This document shows positions 1 to 10,441 of a stretch of 64,000 bases of DNA, piece after piece (positions within the stretch are counted from its first letter, which is position 1; each line of letters opens with the position of its first letter). Source of the stretch: Collybia mongolica (lineage: Eukaryota > Basidiomycota > Agaricomycetes > Agaricales > Clitocybaceae); NCBI GenBank assembly GCA_013420905.1, contig JAAXNY010000001.1, positions 7,378,001-7,442,000 on the forward strand, in the 5' to 3' direction. Both the position numbers and the translations under genes were made by a program. Below the pieces are notes generated by a model, which saw nothing but the letters and a program-made list of their open reading frames with translations, was not told where the DNA came from and ran no database searches.

Positions 1-22
1 TGATGTTCTTGAGGTCTGGTCC

Positions 23-277
23 CTATATGGAGTCTTTGTCATCTGTGGTATTGGATTTACAACCAACATCAGAGGTAGGAACAGCAGCCACATAAGTAGT
101 ACATTCCTCAACAGGAGGCACAGGGTTGGTTATTCCTGCAGTTCCCACCTTGTTGAGTATTGATGGGGGGTGATCTAAACAAGAATACAGCTCTATGAGT
201 TCCATGACTTCATCTGAGTTGTCTATATCTATATCATGAATTGTTATAAGTAGATTGATTACCTGGACTGGGTCCAT
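23..277 (-). other. Unrecognised 84-codon open frame in repeat-rich left flank
   Basis: An ATG-started frame reads toward the left edge. It is rich in Asp, Val and Pro, and I see no domain. It lies outside the copia element, in DNA that also carries other short minus-strand frames, for example one ending near 529 with an acidic SxSEDSE stretch. The retrotransposon landed in that second frame. Before the insertion the minus-strand frame would have continued from about 3957 through the target site into 664-529. This may be the remnant of an older mobile or unknown gene. I assign no function. Confidence 0.2.
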
Positions 278-664
278 AACCTTGGCTCTTTATGGTTTTG
301 TCTAAAGAAATGGAAAAGGAATCAATAAACTGCATAGATTTGGTGAGCATACTACACACCTGAAAGATTAATGCAATGCTAGATTACATATACTTAGTGT
401 GCACTTTCTTGGTTTTTCCTTCCTGCTTGCACCATATTGATGTGCAACTTGAACCAAAAGCATGATTGTGGAAAAGACCAGCATCCTCATGTCATTATTT
501 TCTCACATTTGTTATCTAGAAAAAGAAATCAGATTACCACAAGGGGGTTCTGTAACCAACCTATGTTGTTGACTGTCCAATCCAGGTCCAGCACGGTTGC
601 ACTTGATGTACTAGTGACAACTGGGCTCACCTCAGAATCCTCTGATGCAGAGTCTTCATATGTT

Positions 665-669
665 GGGTT
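665..669. repeat. Left target-site duplication GGGTT of the copia element
   Basis: GGGTT stands directly before the TGTTAAG that opens the 5' LTR. The same five bases stand directly after the TTCAACA that closes the 3' LTR, at 3920-3924. A 5-bp duplication is the normal footprint of Ty1/copia integrase. It shows that both outer ends of the insertion are intact. Confidence 0.85.
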
Positions 670-831
670 TGTTAAGTTTTGATCCGGCACCGTGGACGCC
701 CTTTGTACATGGTTGCGTTGTCTATCCCTGAATCCCTTTATCATTCTCTTTACCTTAGGTTTTCTTTATCTCACTCACATATATATACCATACTCTACAA
801 TACGGACACCCTCAGTCAATTATACACAGAC
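670..831 (+). repeat. Truncated 5' LTR (first 162 bases)
   Basis: These bases match 3590-3751 at 159 of 162 positions. The three differences are C/T transitions, near positions 684, 714 and 770. The match stops abruptly at TATACACAGAC, after which the internal pol region begins. The LTR contains TATATATA-like sequence at about 779-787, which could serve as the promoter. Confidence 0.88.
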
Positions 832-832
832 G

Positions 833-3544
833 GGGCATAAATATGTTATGAACATCGTTGACGATTTCACAAGCATGCCATGGACGATCCTTCTCAAGGC
901 TAAGAGCGACACGTTACCTGAGCTCAAAGCATGGGAACTCGCCCGGGAATCAGAAATAGGACTACGAGTTGGTACATATCGCACAGGGCATGATGGTGAG
1001 CTGAACTCCGACGAGCTCCATTTGTGGCTAGCATCACGTGGAACGCAACACGAACTCGCAGCCCCCTACACATCAGAACACATGGGACGTGTGGAACGCA
1101 TGCACCGCACACTCATGGGCAAGGCACGAACCATGCGCATTGCAGCTAATTGCCCTCCAAACATGTGGGGCAAATTCTACCTGACAGCCACGCACCTCCA
1201 TGCCAAGACACTCACATTATCATTGAAGGGATTGACACCATGGGAGCTGTACTATGGTCGAAAACCGGACTATTCATATATGAGGGAGATAGGATGCAAG
1301 GCTTTCGTCCTCATCCTCAATAAACATAACCCAAAGATCTACAAGCGTTCGATCGAATGCATCCTGATCGGATATGATCTAAAATCAAAAACCTACAGAT
1401 GTTATGATCGTAAATCCAGAAATGTCTACAGTTCATACCACGTCAGATTTCTGGAGAGTCACGATGGTCACCCACCACCTACTCCAGGCAGAACCAAAAC
1501 CTCCGGACCAAAGAACACACCTGATCACCAACAAATTGTCCAGACATCCATTATCCAACCACTTCCTTTGGATAATGATGACATTACACCTCCAGCACTT
1601 ACTGATGACGGAGTAAACGTGCCAGCTATACCTGATGTCCCAAATGAACCACCAGACCCACTACCTCCCCGCCATTCTGAGCGAATTCCAGTACCCACTG
1701 CCAAAAGTGACCCTTCCAACCCTTGTCAGACCCGCACGGAGAAAGCTGTTCAAGACTCTATTGAGAGCGCTACTCATGTCAAAGCAGCACGCACTGAACA
1801 ACGTCAACAAGAAAGGGATCCGGCTGATCAGGAGGCTAGGGAGGAGCTTAGGAACCTATTTCAGGGTCTGGATCTTGGAGATATCGGTGAGAACGTCGAT
1901 CATGATCGAACCCTTTCTGCGATCCTTGATGCCGGAGCTATTGATCCATCACTCCTCGAGTTTGATGACGAACCAAAAACTTGGAGGGAGGCAAAGGAAT
2001 CGGCTGACGCAACACTCTGGGAATCAGGATACCACAATGAACTCAACTCTTTAAAGGAGATGGGAGTATACAAGCTAATACCACGGCCCGATGTCCCTCA
2101 AGGAAAAAAGGTTCACAAAGGTAAACCTGTCTTCAAAATCAAATGAGACGAAATCGGAAAAGTGGTTCGCCACAAAGTCCGTGTCGTTTTTAGAGGCGAT
2201 GGACAGATATATGGAAGAGACTATACTAAGACTACCTCACCTACAGCGCGCATGGAATCATGGAGGATCCTTCTACACATTGCAGCAGCCCAAGGTTGGG
2301 ATGCTACACAGATTGATATCAAAATGGCTTTCCTCTATGGCTTATTACCTGAGGATGAGACTCAATATATGGAACAGCCCAAAGACTTCGAGGAACCAGG
2401 AAAGGAAGACTGGGTATGGGAACTACAACATGGCCTATATGGTATGAAACAGAGTGGTCGTATCTGGAACAAGACTATGAATGAACACATGATAGGCTGG
2501 GGATTTATGCGCCTATCATGTGAATCATGCATCTATCACAGGAAAGCTGCGACTGGTACAATCATCGCCGCCGTCCACGTAGATGATTTTCTCTCTATCG
2601 CTGACACAAAAGAAGAAAACGAGCGCTTCAAAGATCAAATGCAAAAAGTTTGGCAAATCACTGACTTAGGCCTCCCACGTTTTGTTGTTGGTGTCGCTGT
2701 TGAATGGGATCACAAGAACCACATTGTCAAGCTATCGCAGACCGCATTCATTGACAAGATCATCCAACAGTTTGGACAAACTGATGCCACCTCACTACCT
2801 ATCCCTATGGACCCCGGCTTAAAACTCCGGCGAGTCAATATCAAAACACTATCGCAAGAAGAGCAAACTTTACTTGCAAAACTTCCTTATCGTTCACTAG
2901 TCGGCTGTCTCCTCTACCTAGCAATCGCCACACGCAGTGACATTGCCTATGCAGTACAACAATTCTCCCAATACCTGGACTGTTTCTTGTTTGTACACTG
3001 GAATGCCGCAATCCGTCTGGTCCGTTATCTCAAAGGGACACGCAATTTCAAACTTCATCTCGGAGGATCAAACCCTATTGAACTCACTGGGTTCACAGAT
3101 TCGGATTGGGCTAATTGTCCAGATACACGTTGTAGTGTCGGAGGGTATGTATGGACTCTAGGACACGGCGCCTTATCCTGGGGGGCACAAAAACAGAAAA
3201 CAGTAGCAGCGTCATCATGCAAAGCAGAATATATGGCAGCATTCGAAGCAGCGAAAGAGTGCATATGGCTACGATCACTACTCATGGCAACAGACTTCTT
3301 GAAGCCGGGACCTACGAAACTCTTATGCGACAACAATGCCGCTATCAACCTATCCAAAGACCCATTACTCCATGCTTGTGTTAAGCACGTTGACATAAAA
3401 TATCACTTCCTACGCGAACGCGTTCAATCAAACAAAATCGAGGTCCAATATATAAACACAAATGACAATGTCACCGACTTGTTCACCAAGGCTCTTGATC
3501 ACAAGAAATTCGCTCGCCTTCGGAACTTCCTTGGCCTTTTTTAG
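833..3544 (+). pseudogene. Copia pol remnant: integrase core, reverse transcriptase, RNase H
   Basis: The frame opens in the integrase core (NIVDDF). It runs through the PYTSEHMGRVER block and the basic/proline-rich linker into the reverse transcriptase (KMAFLYG, then HVDDF as the catalytic YxDD-type site near 2576). It ends in a copia RNase H (TDSDWA, the SSCKAEY glutamate, CDNNAA). A single in-frame TGA at 2144-2146 splits the frame between integrase and reverse transcriptase, at a codon that is normally Arg in this block. CGA to TGA is a one-step C-to-T change. The second integrase Asp block reads RTGHDGE where RTDNGGE is expected, so the catalytic Asp looks lost. Gag and protease are absent. 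The element cannot have supplied its own full set of proteins. Confidence 0.88.
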
Positions 3545-3580
3545 ATGTTGATTCCATGTGAGGAGGAGCACGTCCATGGT

Positions 3581-3589
3581 GAGGAGGAG
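3581..3589 (+). other. Polypurine tract of the copia element
   Basis: GAGGAGGAG sits immediately before the TGTTAAG of the 3' LTR, where plus-strand priming occurs in LTR elements. A second GAGGAGGAG lies about 20 bases upstream, near 3560. Confidence 0.75.
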
Positions 3590-3919
3590 TGTTAAGTTTT
3601 GATCTGGCACCGTGGACGCCCTTTGTACATGGTCGCGTTGTCTATCCCTGAATCCCTTTATCATTCTCTTTACCTTAGGTTTTCTTTATTTCACTCACAT
3701 ATATATACCATACTCTACAATACGGACACCCTCAGTCAATTATACACAGACTGAGGGTAAGCCACGTCTCTTACTTATGTTTCGGACCATTACTTACTAC
3801 ATATATCATTAGTACTGACTGTGTTCTATTATAGGTACAGTGCTAATAAAGTCGATTATACACAGACTGAGGTACTGACTGTGTTCTATTATAGTTAAAC
3901 TCTAGGTTGGACTTCAACA
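3590..3919 (+). repeat. Complete 3' LTR of the copia element
   Basis: This 330-base LTR runs from TGTTAAG to TTCAACA, so its ends are imperfect inverted repeats. It contains two internal direct repeats. A 23-base block ending TTCTATTATAG occurs at 3812-3834 and 3872-3894, and TATACACAGACTGAG occurs at 3741-3755 and 3857-3871. The following GGGTT (3920-3924) is the right target duplication. Confidence 0.88.
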
Positions 3920-4009
3920 GGGTTGCACTGTGCACCTGGTGGGGGTGGTTTTTCCCCCACTTAATGGACAAAAGCAGCATTTCCTAAGTTTAGTGGATGA
4001 ATCTAAAGG

Positions 4010-4335
4010 GTATGAAATTGGGATGAAACTTCATCCCAGATATTTCATCCCTTGAGAGGATGAATTTCTGCTCTTATAATTTCAGAAATTTTCATCCCTT
4101 AGTGGTGTGAACTTTCATCCCATTAGAGGTGAATTATATGGGACAATTTTAATCCAGTGAAAAAGAGGGGAATTTCATCCTATAATGGGTGGGTTTTATT
4201 AGATCATTTTAATCTATTAGAGAGTGAACTTTTATCCCATAAAAGGTGGAATATGTGGGATGATTTAAGTTCAGCATAGAAGGTATTTTATCCCACAAAT
4301 AGTGGGTTTATGGGATGACTTTACTGCCTTAGATG
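4010..4335. repeat. Degenerate tandem repeat, about 55-base unit (TTTCATCCC type)
   Basis: Roughly five imperfect copies are present. Each begins with TTTCATCCC or TTTTATCCC, followed by a TTAGAGGTGAA-like block and a GGGATGA or GGGACAA block. Copies start near 4092, 4112, 4165, 4221 and 4280. ATGAAA/TTTCAT palindromic pieces recur at 8160-8290, on the other side of the LINE relic. No coding sequence is visible. Confidence 0.55.
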
Positions 4336-4519
4336 AATCATTTAGAAAAGAAGAAATTGAGATTTTGGTTAGATTAGAATGAAGTGTTATATCATCACTT
4401 CTTGACTTGTTACCACAACGTGCATAGCCACCGTCGTAGTTGTCATCATCAGTCTACACACTCTGCTGCCCTAGATCACCCCCGATAACACTCTACCAAC
4501 CAAGCCCCATGCCTCTGAC

Positions 4520-6521
4520 ATGGGCAAAGACAACCCATCTGGCCGATCCCAACAATCAGCAGAACACGCCTCAAAACTGCTGGACATTCGCGATTACTTT
4601 TGCGGGTCCTCCTCCCCTGCTCCATCCAGGAGCACCACTCCTCTGAGACCCTTGGGTCTCCCCACTATTGCACAATGGGTCTTCTTCTGACCACCCACGC
4701 CTGCACCTGCATTAGAGGAGGATTCCTCCACCCCAATGGACACTGTGGGAGATGATGACACTGTCACGTTGTCTTCTGCCAAAGGCAAAGCCCCAGCCCC
4801 ACCTCCCCAGGACCAAGAGGAAACCTTGGAGGGGGTGGAAATGGACTCATTCCAGGAGAGCTTCAATGACCTTGCTGATGTCTTTCTCCCAACCGGTTCG
4901 AGAGAATCGGTGGAGCTCAATGTCAAGACAGCCACATCATCACTCCACAACACCACAGAGCTTATGAACCTCTGGACTGAAAAGGGATACCGCGTCCCTT
5001 CCCACCTCACTGACACTTTTGCCACTGAGCTCCTGCAGGTCATCTACTCAGCCTCTGAAATAGGCCTCATCTGGCACGTCGCCAATGGGACCTCTCAAGT
5101 CGCCGCCCTGCAGCAGGTCATCAACAGTCTTCGGAGTCAGCTCCCTGCTGACACTCCTCCCCCTCCTAAGTATGGTCCCCTTGGGTCAGGGCAGCGGCCC
5201 CCCCACTTGTCCAACGCTACCTCTGACCCTGCAGGTCTCTGCAGGCCCCAGAGGAAGCTCATCCCAGCTCGGTTGTCTAGACGGCCCCTGCCTCCCCCTC
5301 CTCGGCCGACCCCAGCCTCATTTGCCTCTACTGCAGCTGCTGCTGCCACTCTCCCCCAACCTCCCCCTTCTAAGCAGAGGAAGGGCACCACTGCCATGGC
5401 TGAAGGACTTGTCCAGATGGCCAAGTCCTTCCCCTCAGCTCCCAATGCATCCATTGTCCAAGCGCAATAGATTGTTGTGGGTGGGGCTGCTACCTCTCAC
5501 ACAAACGCTGAACAGGCCCACGCCAATGTGAAGCATTCCACCACCCACGGCTCCTCCTGGAAGGAAGTTGTGGTCTTCTGCTCCCCACTGGTGTACTGGG
5601 ACAATACTCCTGTCATACCAACAATTAACAGTATTCTCGGTTCTAATTGATGAACTGTCCATGCTGTCATGGAAACATGGAACCATCTTGGGGGTTTGTC
5701 CCTCGTCATGGATTCCGTGCCTTCTGAAGACAACCTTCAGGTCCTCTACCACTTCTTTGATGCCAAGGTGAAGGAAGTGCGGGGGGCTGAGACAGAGATG
5801 TGGGTTGAAGTTGGGTCTTCCAAGACCTTCCTCTGCATCCCAAATTTCCCCTTCTTTGGCACCACTGTCATGTACGATGAGGCCGGGAAGCCCATTCCCA
5901 TCACTCCACTGGAGGTCAAGGCTATCCTTGAAACCTGCAAGTGGAAGGGTGCAATCCATCTGTACCAAGGGGCACTCCCCCGTGTAGTCAGAAACTCCAA
6001 GACGTTGGACTCATGTACTGTGTTTTTCAACATCTATGTACGACTCTCACGGAGGCACCCACCTCTGCAGCCTCCGGAACAAGAGCTTCATGCTTGGGTC
6101 CCAGTCTCTGACCATCCTGCCTGCTGATAAGCGGACAGGCATCCCTATCTGCATGAAGTGCTGGAGGTTCGGCCACCGCAAGGAGGTCTGTCCCTTCAGA
6201 GCTCAGCTGTGCTCCCATTGCAGCAGGCCCCATGATGCCCGTAACCACCGCGACTTGGCGGCATGCTGCAAGGCTGCTCCCAAGGCTACCCCACCGAGGC
6301 TTGCCACACCAGCAGGCCACAAGTGCCCACACGCCTCCTGATGCATCAACTGTGGCCTTGCTCATGAGTCTGACAACAGGAAGTGCTCCTTTTGGAAACA
6401 CTGCTATGATGCCAAATGGCTAGCGGCCAAGTACACTGCCCAGAAGGTAGGTGACGAGCTTTTACACTTTGTGCCCTCTGCTAACACTCCATTCCCCACC
6501 GTTACAGGAGACAGGCTCTGA
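4520..6521 (+). pseudogene. LINE ORF1 (gag-like, CCHC zinc knuckles), broken
   Basis: The frame starts at ATG 4520. It is interrupted by TGA at 4688, TAG at 5468 and a double TGA at 5648-5653, then a frameshift near 6035 and a TGA at 6339. The middle is proline- and alanine-rich. The C-terminal part has three cysteine knuckles: CMKCWRFGHRKEVC (from about 6152), CSHCSRPHDARNH, and CINCGLAHESDNRKC (from about 6342). These would bind element RNA. Most of the stops can be explained by C-to-T changes (CGA to TGA, CAG to TAG), as expected from deamination in methylated repeats. Confidence 0.75.
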
Positions 6522-6569
6522 GGATGCAGGGAGGGTACTTGAGTGATTCGACAAAAAGTTACTTGATTA

Positions 6570-8105
6570 ATGTCTAGTACAACTTTTACTGTAAATACGC
6601 TCAGAATATACTGCCAAAATGTCGGGCGCAAACGACACTGGACAGTTGACCTTTTAGAACATCGTAAGGACATTACTGATATTCTTTTCCTGCAAGAACT
6701 GCCCTGGGCCACTGTACGGTATACAGTCTCCTTGACCGAGAAAGATGGGATCCCCATTAGGGGTCCCCCCATCCACCTGGACTGGATTCCCATGTTCCCC
6801 AAAGGGTTCAATGCGGCCAAAGACCAGCCGCGCATCATGGCCTATGTCAACCAAGCTATCCGCTCAGTTAAACCTAAGCTCCGATCAGACATTGTCAACC
6901 ACCATGATGTCATGCTCATCACTGTGCGAGGCCATCTTGGCCCAGTGCATTTGATGAACGTCTACTTGGACAAGAACGGATCCGCAATCCATTTCCTCAA
7001 GGACCACCTGGATGCCTTCCCCAATGTTAGCTACATGGGGGGTGATTTTAATTGCCCCTCAGTGCATTGGGATGCTACCCTCATTCACGAGCATCCCATG
7101 GCCAACAGGCTCATGGAGTGCGCGGCTGCCCTCAGCCTTGAAAGGGTTGCCCCCCCCTCAGGTCGGGTCATGCATCTGCTGTACAATTTGGCTCTGTGCA
7201 GTTCAGTCCTTGACCTCGTGTTTGTCCCAGCATTCCGGGGATACACTGCTGACCTGACAATAGGTGACAAGGGTGAGCCCAATCACTTTCCTCTACTCTT
7301 AGACATCCCCCTCAGGGTTGAGTTCCCCGAAGGGAAGATGTCAATTAAAGTTGACTCCGAAGAAGAAGATGCTTTCCTTGTGGAAGTTTGGCTACTTCTT
7401 GGGCTCATCAAGATCCCTGATGTCATGTCAGTGGAACAAACCCAACTGGTTGCTCAGGCAATAGCTGAGGGCTTTGAAACAGTGTGGTCTCATCACGCTA
7501 AGGCTAACTGGGCTTGCGCCCGGTCTAAGTCTTGGTGGAATTTGGACTGCACCCAGAGGAGGTCCAAGACCATGAACTCTGATCTCCCAGAGGACTGGAA
7601 GGCCTTCAAGGCTACCATGCGTAAAGTGAAACGCAAGCACTTCAATGACCGCATTGATGAAATTGCAAATACCAACCTCAGACCATGGGATCTCATGGAC
7701 TGGGTGGGCCCCTGCAAGACACCCCCAGTTGAGGCCATCTCATACCAAGGCGTGCCATGCAGCACCACAGAGTCACTATGGAATGCATTGCACTCCACCT
7801 TCAACTCAGCTATTGATAGGCCCATCAACCTTGACAAGCTGGGCAACGCTTGGACCTTGCCTACAACTCAGGCATGGGTTCCCTACTCCGCTGCTGAGAT
7901 GTCGGATGCCTTATCAGGCACTTTGAATCAATCTGCCCCAGGGCCAGATCACATCTCATGGCGTCACCTTAAACAGATCATCCAGGATGATCAGTGTAGC
8001 AAGCTACTGCTGTGGCTTGCCAACGCTTGTCTCATGTCAGGCCACTGGCCTGCCGAGTTTAAAGCATCCATTACAGTGGTTATACCCAAACCAGGTAAAC
8101 CTTAA
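6570..8105 (+). pseudogene. LINE ORF2: endonuclease plus partial reverse transcriptase
   Basis: This is an uninterrupted 511-codon frame from ATG 6570. Residues about 1-240 form an exo_endo_phos endonuclease: the CQNVGR start, LQELPW with the metal-binding Glu, NVYLD, GGDFNCP and the closing NHFPLLLDI. A linker follows, then the opening of a reverse transcriptase (SAPGPDHISWRHLK, VVIPKPGKP). A TAA comes at once after that, so the catalytic palm is missing. The endonuclease half has no stop, in contrast to ORF1. The protein could nick DNA if expressed, but it cannot reverse transcribe. Confidence 0.75.
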
Positions 8106-9100
8106 AGGGGGGTTTTCCCTCCATTTTTCCCCCTACAGGGGGTGTGTTTTCAAACATCTTTGAGATGAAATTCATTACATTTTAGGATTGTTAATTGAAT
8201 GAATTTCATATTTTTAATGTATTATTTCTCTTATTTAAGAGGATGAAACACAGGGTTAAATTTCATCTATTCTCAGTTTCACAGTGTTGGTACTGATTTC
8301 TTCTGCATATGTAGGCATAAATAGCTGACATGATTTCACCTTGCTTGGCAGCCCCACATTCTTGAGCTCTTCGTGAATGCTTATTTCACTTAGGCATTGG
8401 GGTGTTCAACATGCAGGCTCAAGGGGGGGGGGGTGTAAAATTTCTTGATTTGGGCTAAAATGTGTCGGAAAAAATACAATCTTGTGGCAAAGTTTGCCAC
8501 AACCGTTCTATCTATATAACCGTTTTAAACGGTTTATTCCGTATACGTTTACATTTATGTATAGCTGATGGCAGCCAAAGTTGAGTATACAGTAGTTAAA
8601 CAGTATATAGATGGTTACACAGTTTTTTTCATGGGTTTCCTTCCTAAAAGAAATTCTCTCAAAATTCTGATAATTCTTAAGTGCCATCCGAGCTATGTTG
8701 GTGAGGTGGTGATGAGCACTGTAGAAAGGGGGGCAACACATGTGTTGCCCCCTTTCTACAAGGCTCTTAGTGTGGGATGGTCAGGTGGATTACCTTGCGT
8801 CTGTGACGCGCATCACACTTACCGCCTACAGGGAATTGCCCACCCAATGACATGGCAGGCATGCTATAAAAAATTCTCTCAGGGATGTTCAGTAATGAAC
8901 TCACCTCTCATTCCCTCCCTACTCGCAATATGTCTTATGTTTTAGTATACGGGACGGATTTTTGTGTAGAATGGTCTTGTCCCCCTGGTCTTAGGTTTTA
9001 TCTGGTGTTAAAAAAAATAGAACATTGTTATTGGGCCATTGCCCACCACAAAAAGTCGAGTACCGGCGGAGACCGTTCGACTTCTAGAATTACCAGATAT
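8106..9100. other. Non-coding repeat-rich gap after the LINE relic
   Basis: I see no convincing gene here. The stretch holds a G/C-run hairpin region just after 8105, ATGAAATT-type repeats (8160-8290) and an 11-G run at 8423-8433. It also holds a TTGTGGCAAAGTTTGCCACAA inverted repeat near 8482, an AACCGTTTTAAACGGTT palindrome near 8517 and a 41-base palindrome at 8720-8760. A frame at about 8568-8945 has no recognisable domain and overlaps the palindromes. I treat it as chance or as transposon debris. Confidence 0.5.
8720..8760. repeat. Near-perfect 41-base palindrome
   Basis: The left arm TGTAGAAAGGGGGGCAACACA faces the right arm TGTGTTGCCCCCTTTCTACA. They are reverse complements apart from one extra G. 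The structure would form a hairpin with a stem of about 20 base pairs and almost no loop. It could be a fused pair of terminal inverted repeats of a small DNA transposon. Confidence 0.8.
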
Positions 9101-10441
9101 ATGGCAGCAGGCCAGACTTTCGATTTTGCCTCTCATCTCCGTCACCAAACATCAATTGGCTGGGAAATCGAGGAACTCGTGGGAGGGGTCTCCAACCACA
9201 CAGTGCGAGTAAGGCAGCGTAGGAGTCCTAACGATAAGAATGAAGGTTCAGGCAGTTACTATGATGTACTGAAGTGCCACACGTCTGTAGTCCTCAAGCA
9301 AGCTCCTGCTTATTTGGCAAAAGCTCAAGACATACCGTTTTCTCCATATCGACAAGTGAGTCCCATGTTTGTCGTTAAAACGTTCATCCTTTCCTACTGC
9401 TCGCGACTATCGCCTAGACAATCGAAGCCACTGCCCTCAGGCTGCTCCATCAATCCGTTTTCCTACGTGAAATCCTGATAAAGAACCCGAACATTGCAAT
9501 CCCTGAGATCCTGCTCGAGGATACTGCTCATAATGTAATTGTTCAAAGTGACCTCGGCGACCACCCTAATCTATACGAAGTCCTTGTTTCCCCCAATACT
9601 AGTCTTTCCCTTGCCTCAGAACTAGGGCAGACTATTGGGCATTTTCTCGCAAATCTCCATGGCGCATCTCACTTCTCTCGAGACAGTCCCGTCGTCAAGA
9701 TGCTTACGAACGTCGACGCGGAACGCGTCATACAGTCTACCATTGGTCTAGCGATACGGTGTATGAGAGATGCTGCAATCCCGGACTATGAAGCGTTAGG
9801 GCAATTGGCATTAGACCACTGGAATAACAGGGATAAGACTGCATTTAGTCAAGGAGATATTTGGTTTGGTACCTTGTTGGTCAATTTGCACTCAAGGAGA
9901 CCGAGCAACGTGAACGCCACTGTTGCTACCATAGGTATCTGCGATTGGGAGTTTGCAGGACCTAACCATCCAGCAGCCGACATTGCCCAGCTTGGTTCGT
10001 TATCTTTATGAGTTTCGTCGCTTCGACAACATCTCACCTCCTTCGACCTTGCTTATAGGTTCTTATCTCCATTTACTATCGATGTCTCCGATGACATCTT
10101 CTCAGGGCAGGGAGGTTCTCATGGGTTTCTCGGCATCGCTTTATGAGACCTACTTCTCGACAATGCAAGTCCCTGTATCAAGTAAGTATCAACGGGGTTT
10201 GGTAATCATGCATGGCTGGGAGATGATCAACGCCGCAGGGTGGAGCTCGAGGCAGCATATGTGGTGCAATTGTACCGGAGACGGCGTTCGTTGTTCCCAC
10301 ATCAACCAAATGGTTCATGAAGGGGCACGACTCCTGAGAACGGGTTCTTCGGATAACAGCATGGATTTCCAGGCACTGAATGATATCGCATGGTCCAAAT
10401 TCTTTCCAATCACCGCCTCTGGGTCCGAGTCATCTACATGA
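9101..10441 (+). CDS. APH/protein-kinase-fold phosphotransferase family protein
   Basis: The likely CDS is join(9101..9355, 9418..9994, 10059..10441), 404 residues, with introns of 62 and 64 bases. Early residues carry IEELVGGVSNHTVRV and a SVVLKQA lysine block, corresponding to the nucleotide-binding N-lobe. A catalytic-loop block FSQGDIWFGTLLV lies near residue 231, with Gln where His is usual and the catalytic Asp kept. A metal-binding-type block ICDWEFAGP lies near residue 263. This is the aminoglycoside/choline-kinase-like fold that is widespread in mushrooms. The substrate cannot be told from sequence. The start is the first ATG in frame before the conserved region. A possible GTAAGT near 10182 is not used, because the frame runs through it with family-like sequence (HGWEMINAAGW). 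Confidence 0.75.

Larger units (their letters stand above)
670..3919 (+). mobile_element. Internally deleted Ty1/copia LTR retrotransposon
   Basis: This is a 3250-base insertion between GGGTT duplications. Both ends start with TGTTAAG, and the 3' LTR is complete (330 bases, ending TTCAACA). The 5' side keeps only the first 162 bases of the LTR and then jumps straight into the integrase core. The rest of the 5' LTR, the primer binding site, gag, protease and the integrase zinc region are all missing. Integrase, reverse transcriptase and RNase H follow in one frame, which is the copia order, and a polypurine tract precedes the 3' LTR. The shared 162 bases differ at only three positions, all transitions, so the insertion is young. 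The copy is non-autonomous. Confidence 0.9.
4520..8105 (+). mobile_element. Decayed non-LTR (LINE-type) retrotransposon, 3' truncated in RT
   Basis: The element has a broken gag-like ORF1 with CCHC zinc knuckles, then an intact ORF2 with an apurinic-type endonuclease and only the first part of a reverse transcriptase. This order (zinc-knuckle ORF1, endonuclease, RT) is that of Tad/I/jockey-like elements. The RT stops right after the IPKPGKP block. The palm domain, any RNase H and a poly-A tail are not found, and G-rich and AT-rich repeat DNA follows. I could not recognise flanking target duplications. Confidence 0.75.

Noticed and set aside
692..832. N-terminal 47 codons of the frame running into copia integrase
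   Set aside because: This part begins at GTG and lies within the LTR (it repeats at 3612 onward). It is frame read-through of LTR DNA, not protein sequence of the element.
8568..8945. 125-codon open frame after the LINE relic
   Set aside because: It runs through the 41-base palindrome and has no recognisable domain. It is probably transposon debris.
10182..10240. GTAAGT donor-like site in the APH-fold gene
   Set aside because: The frame is open through it, with family-like sequence. No acceptor gives a better protein.
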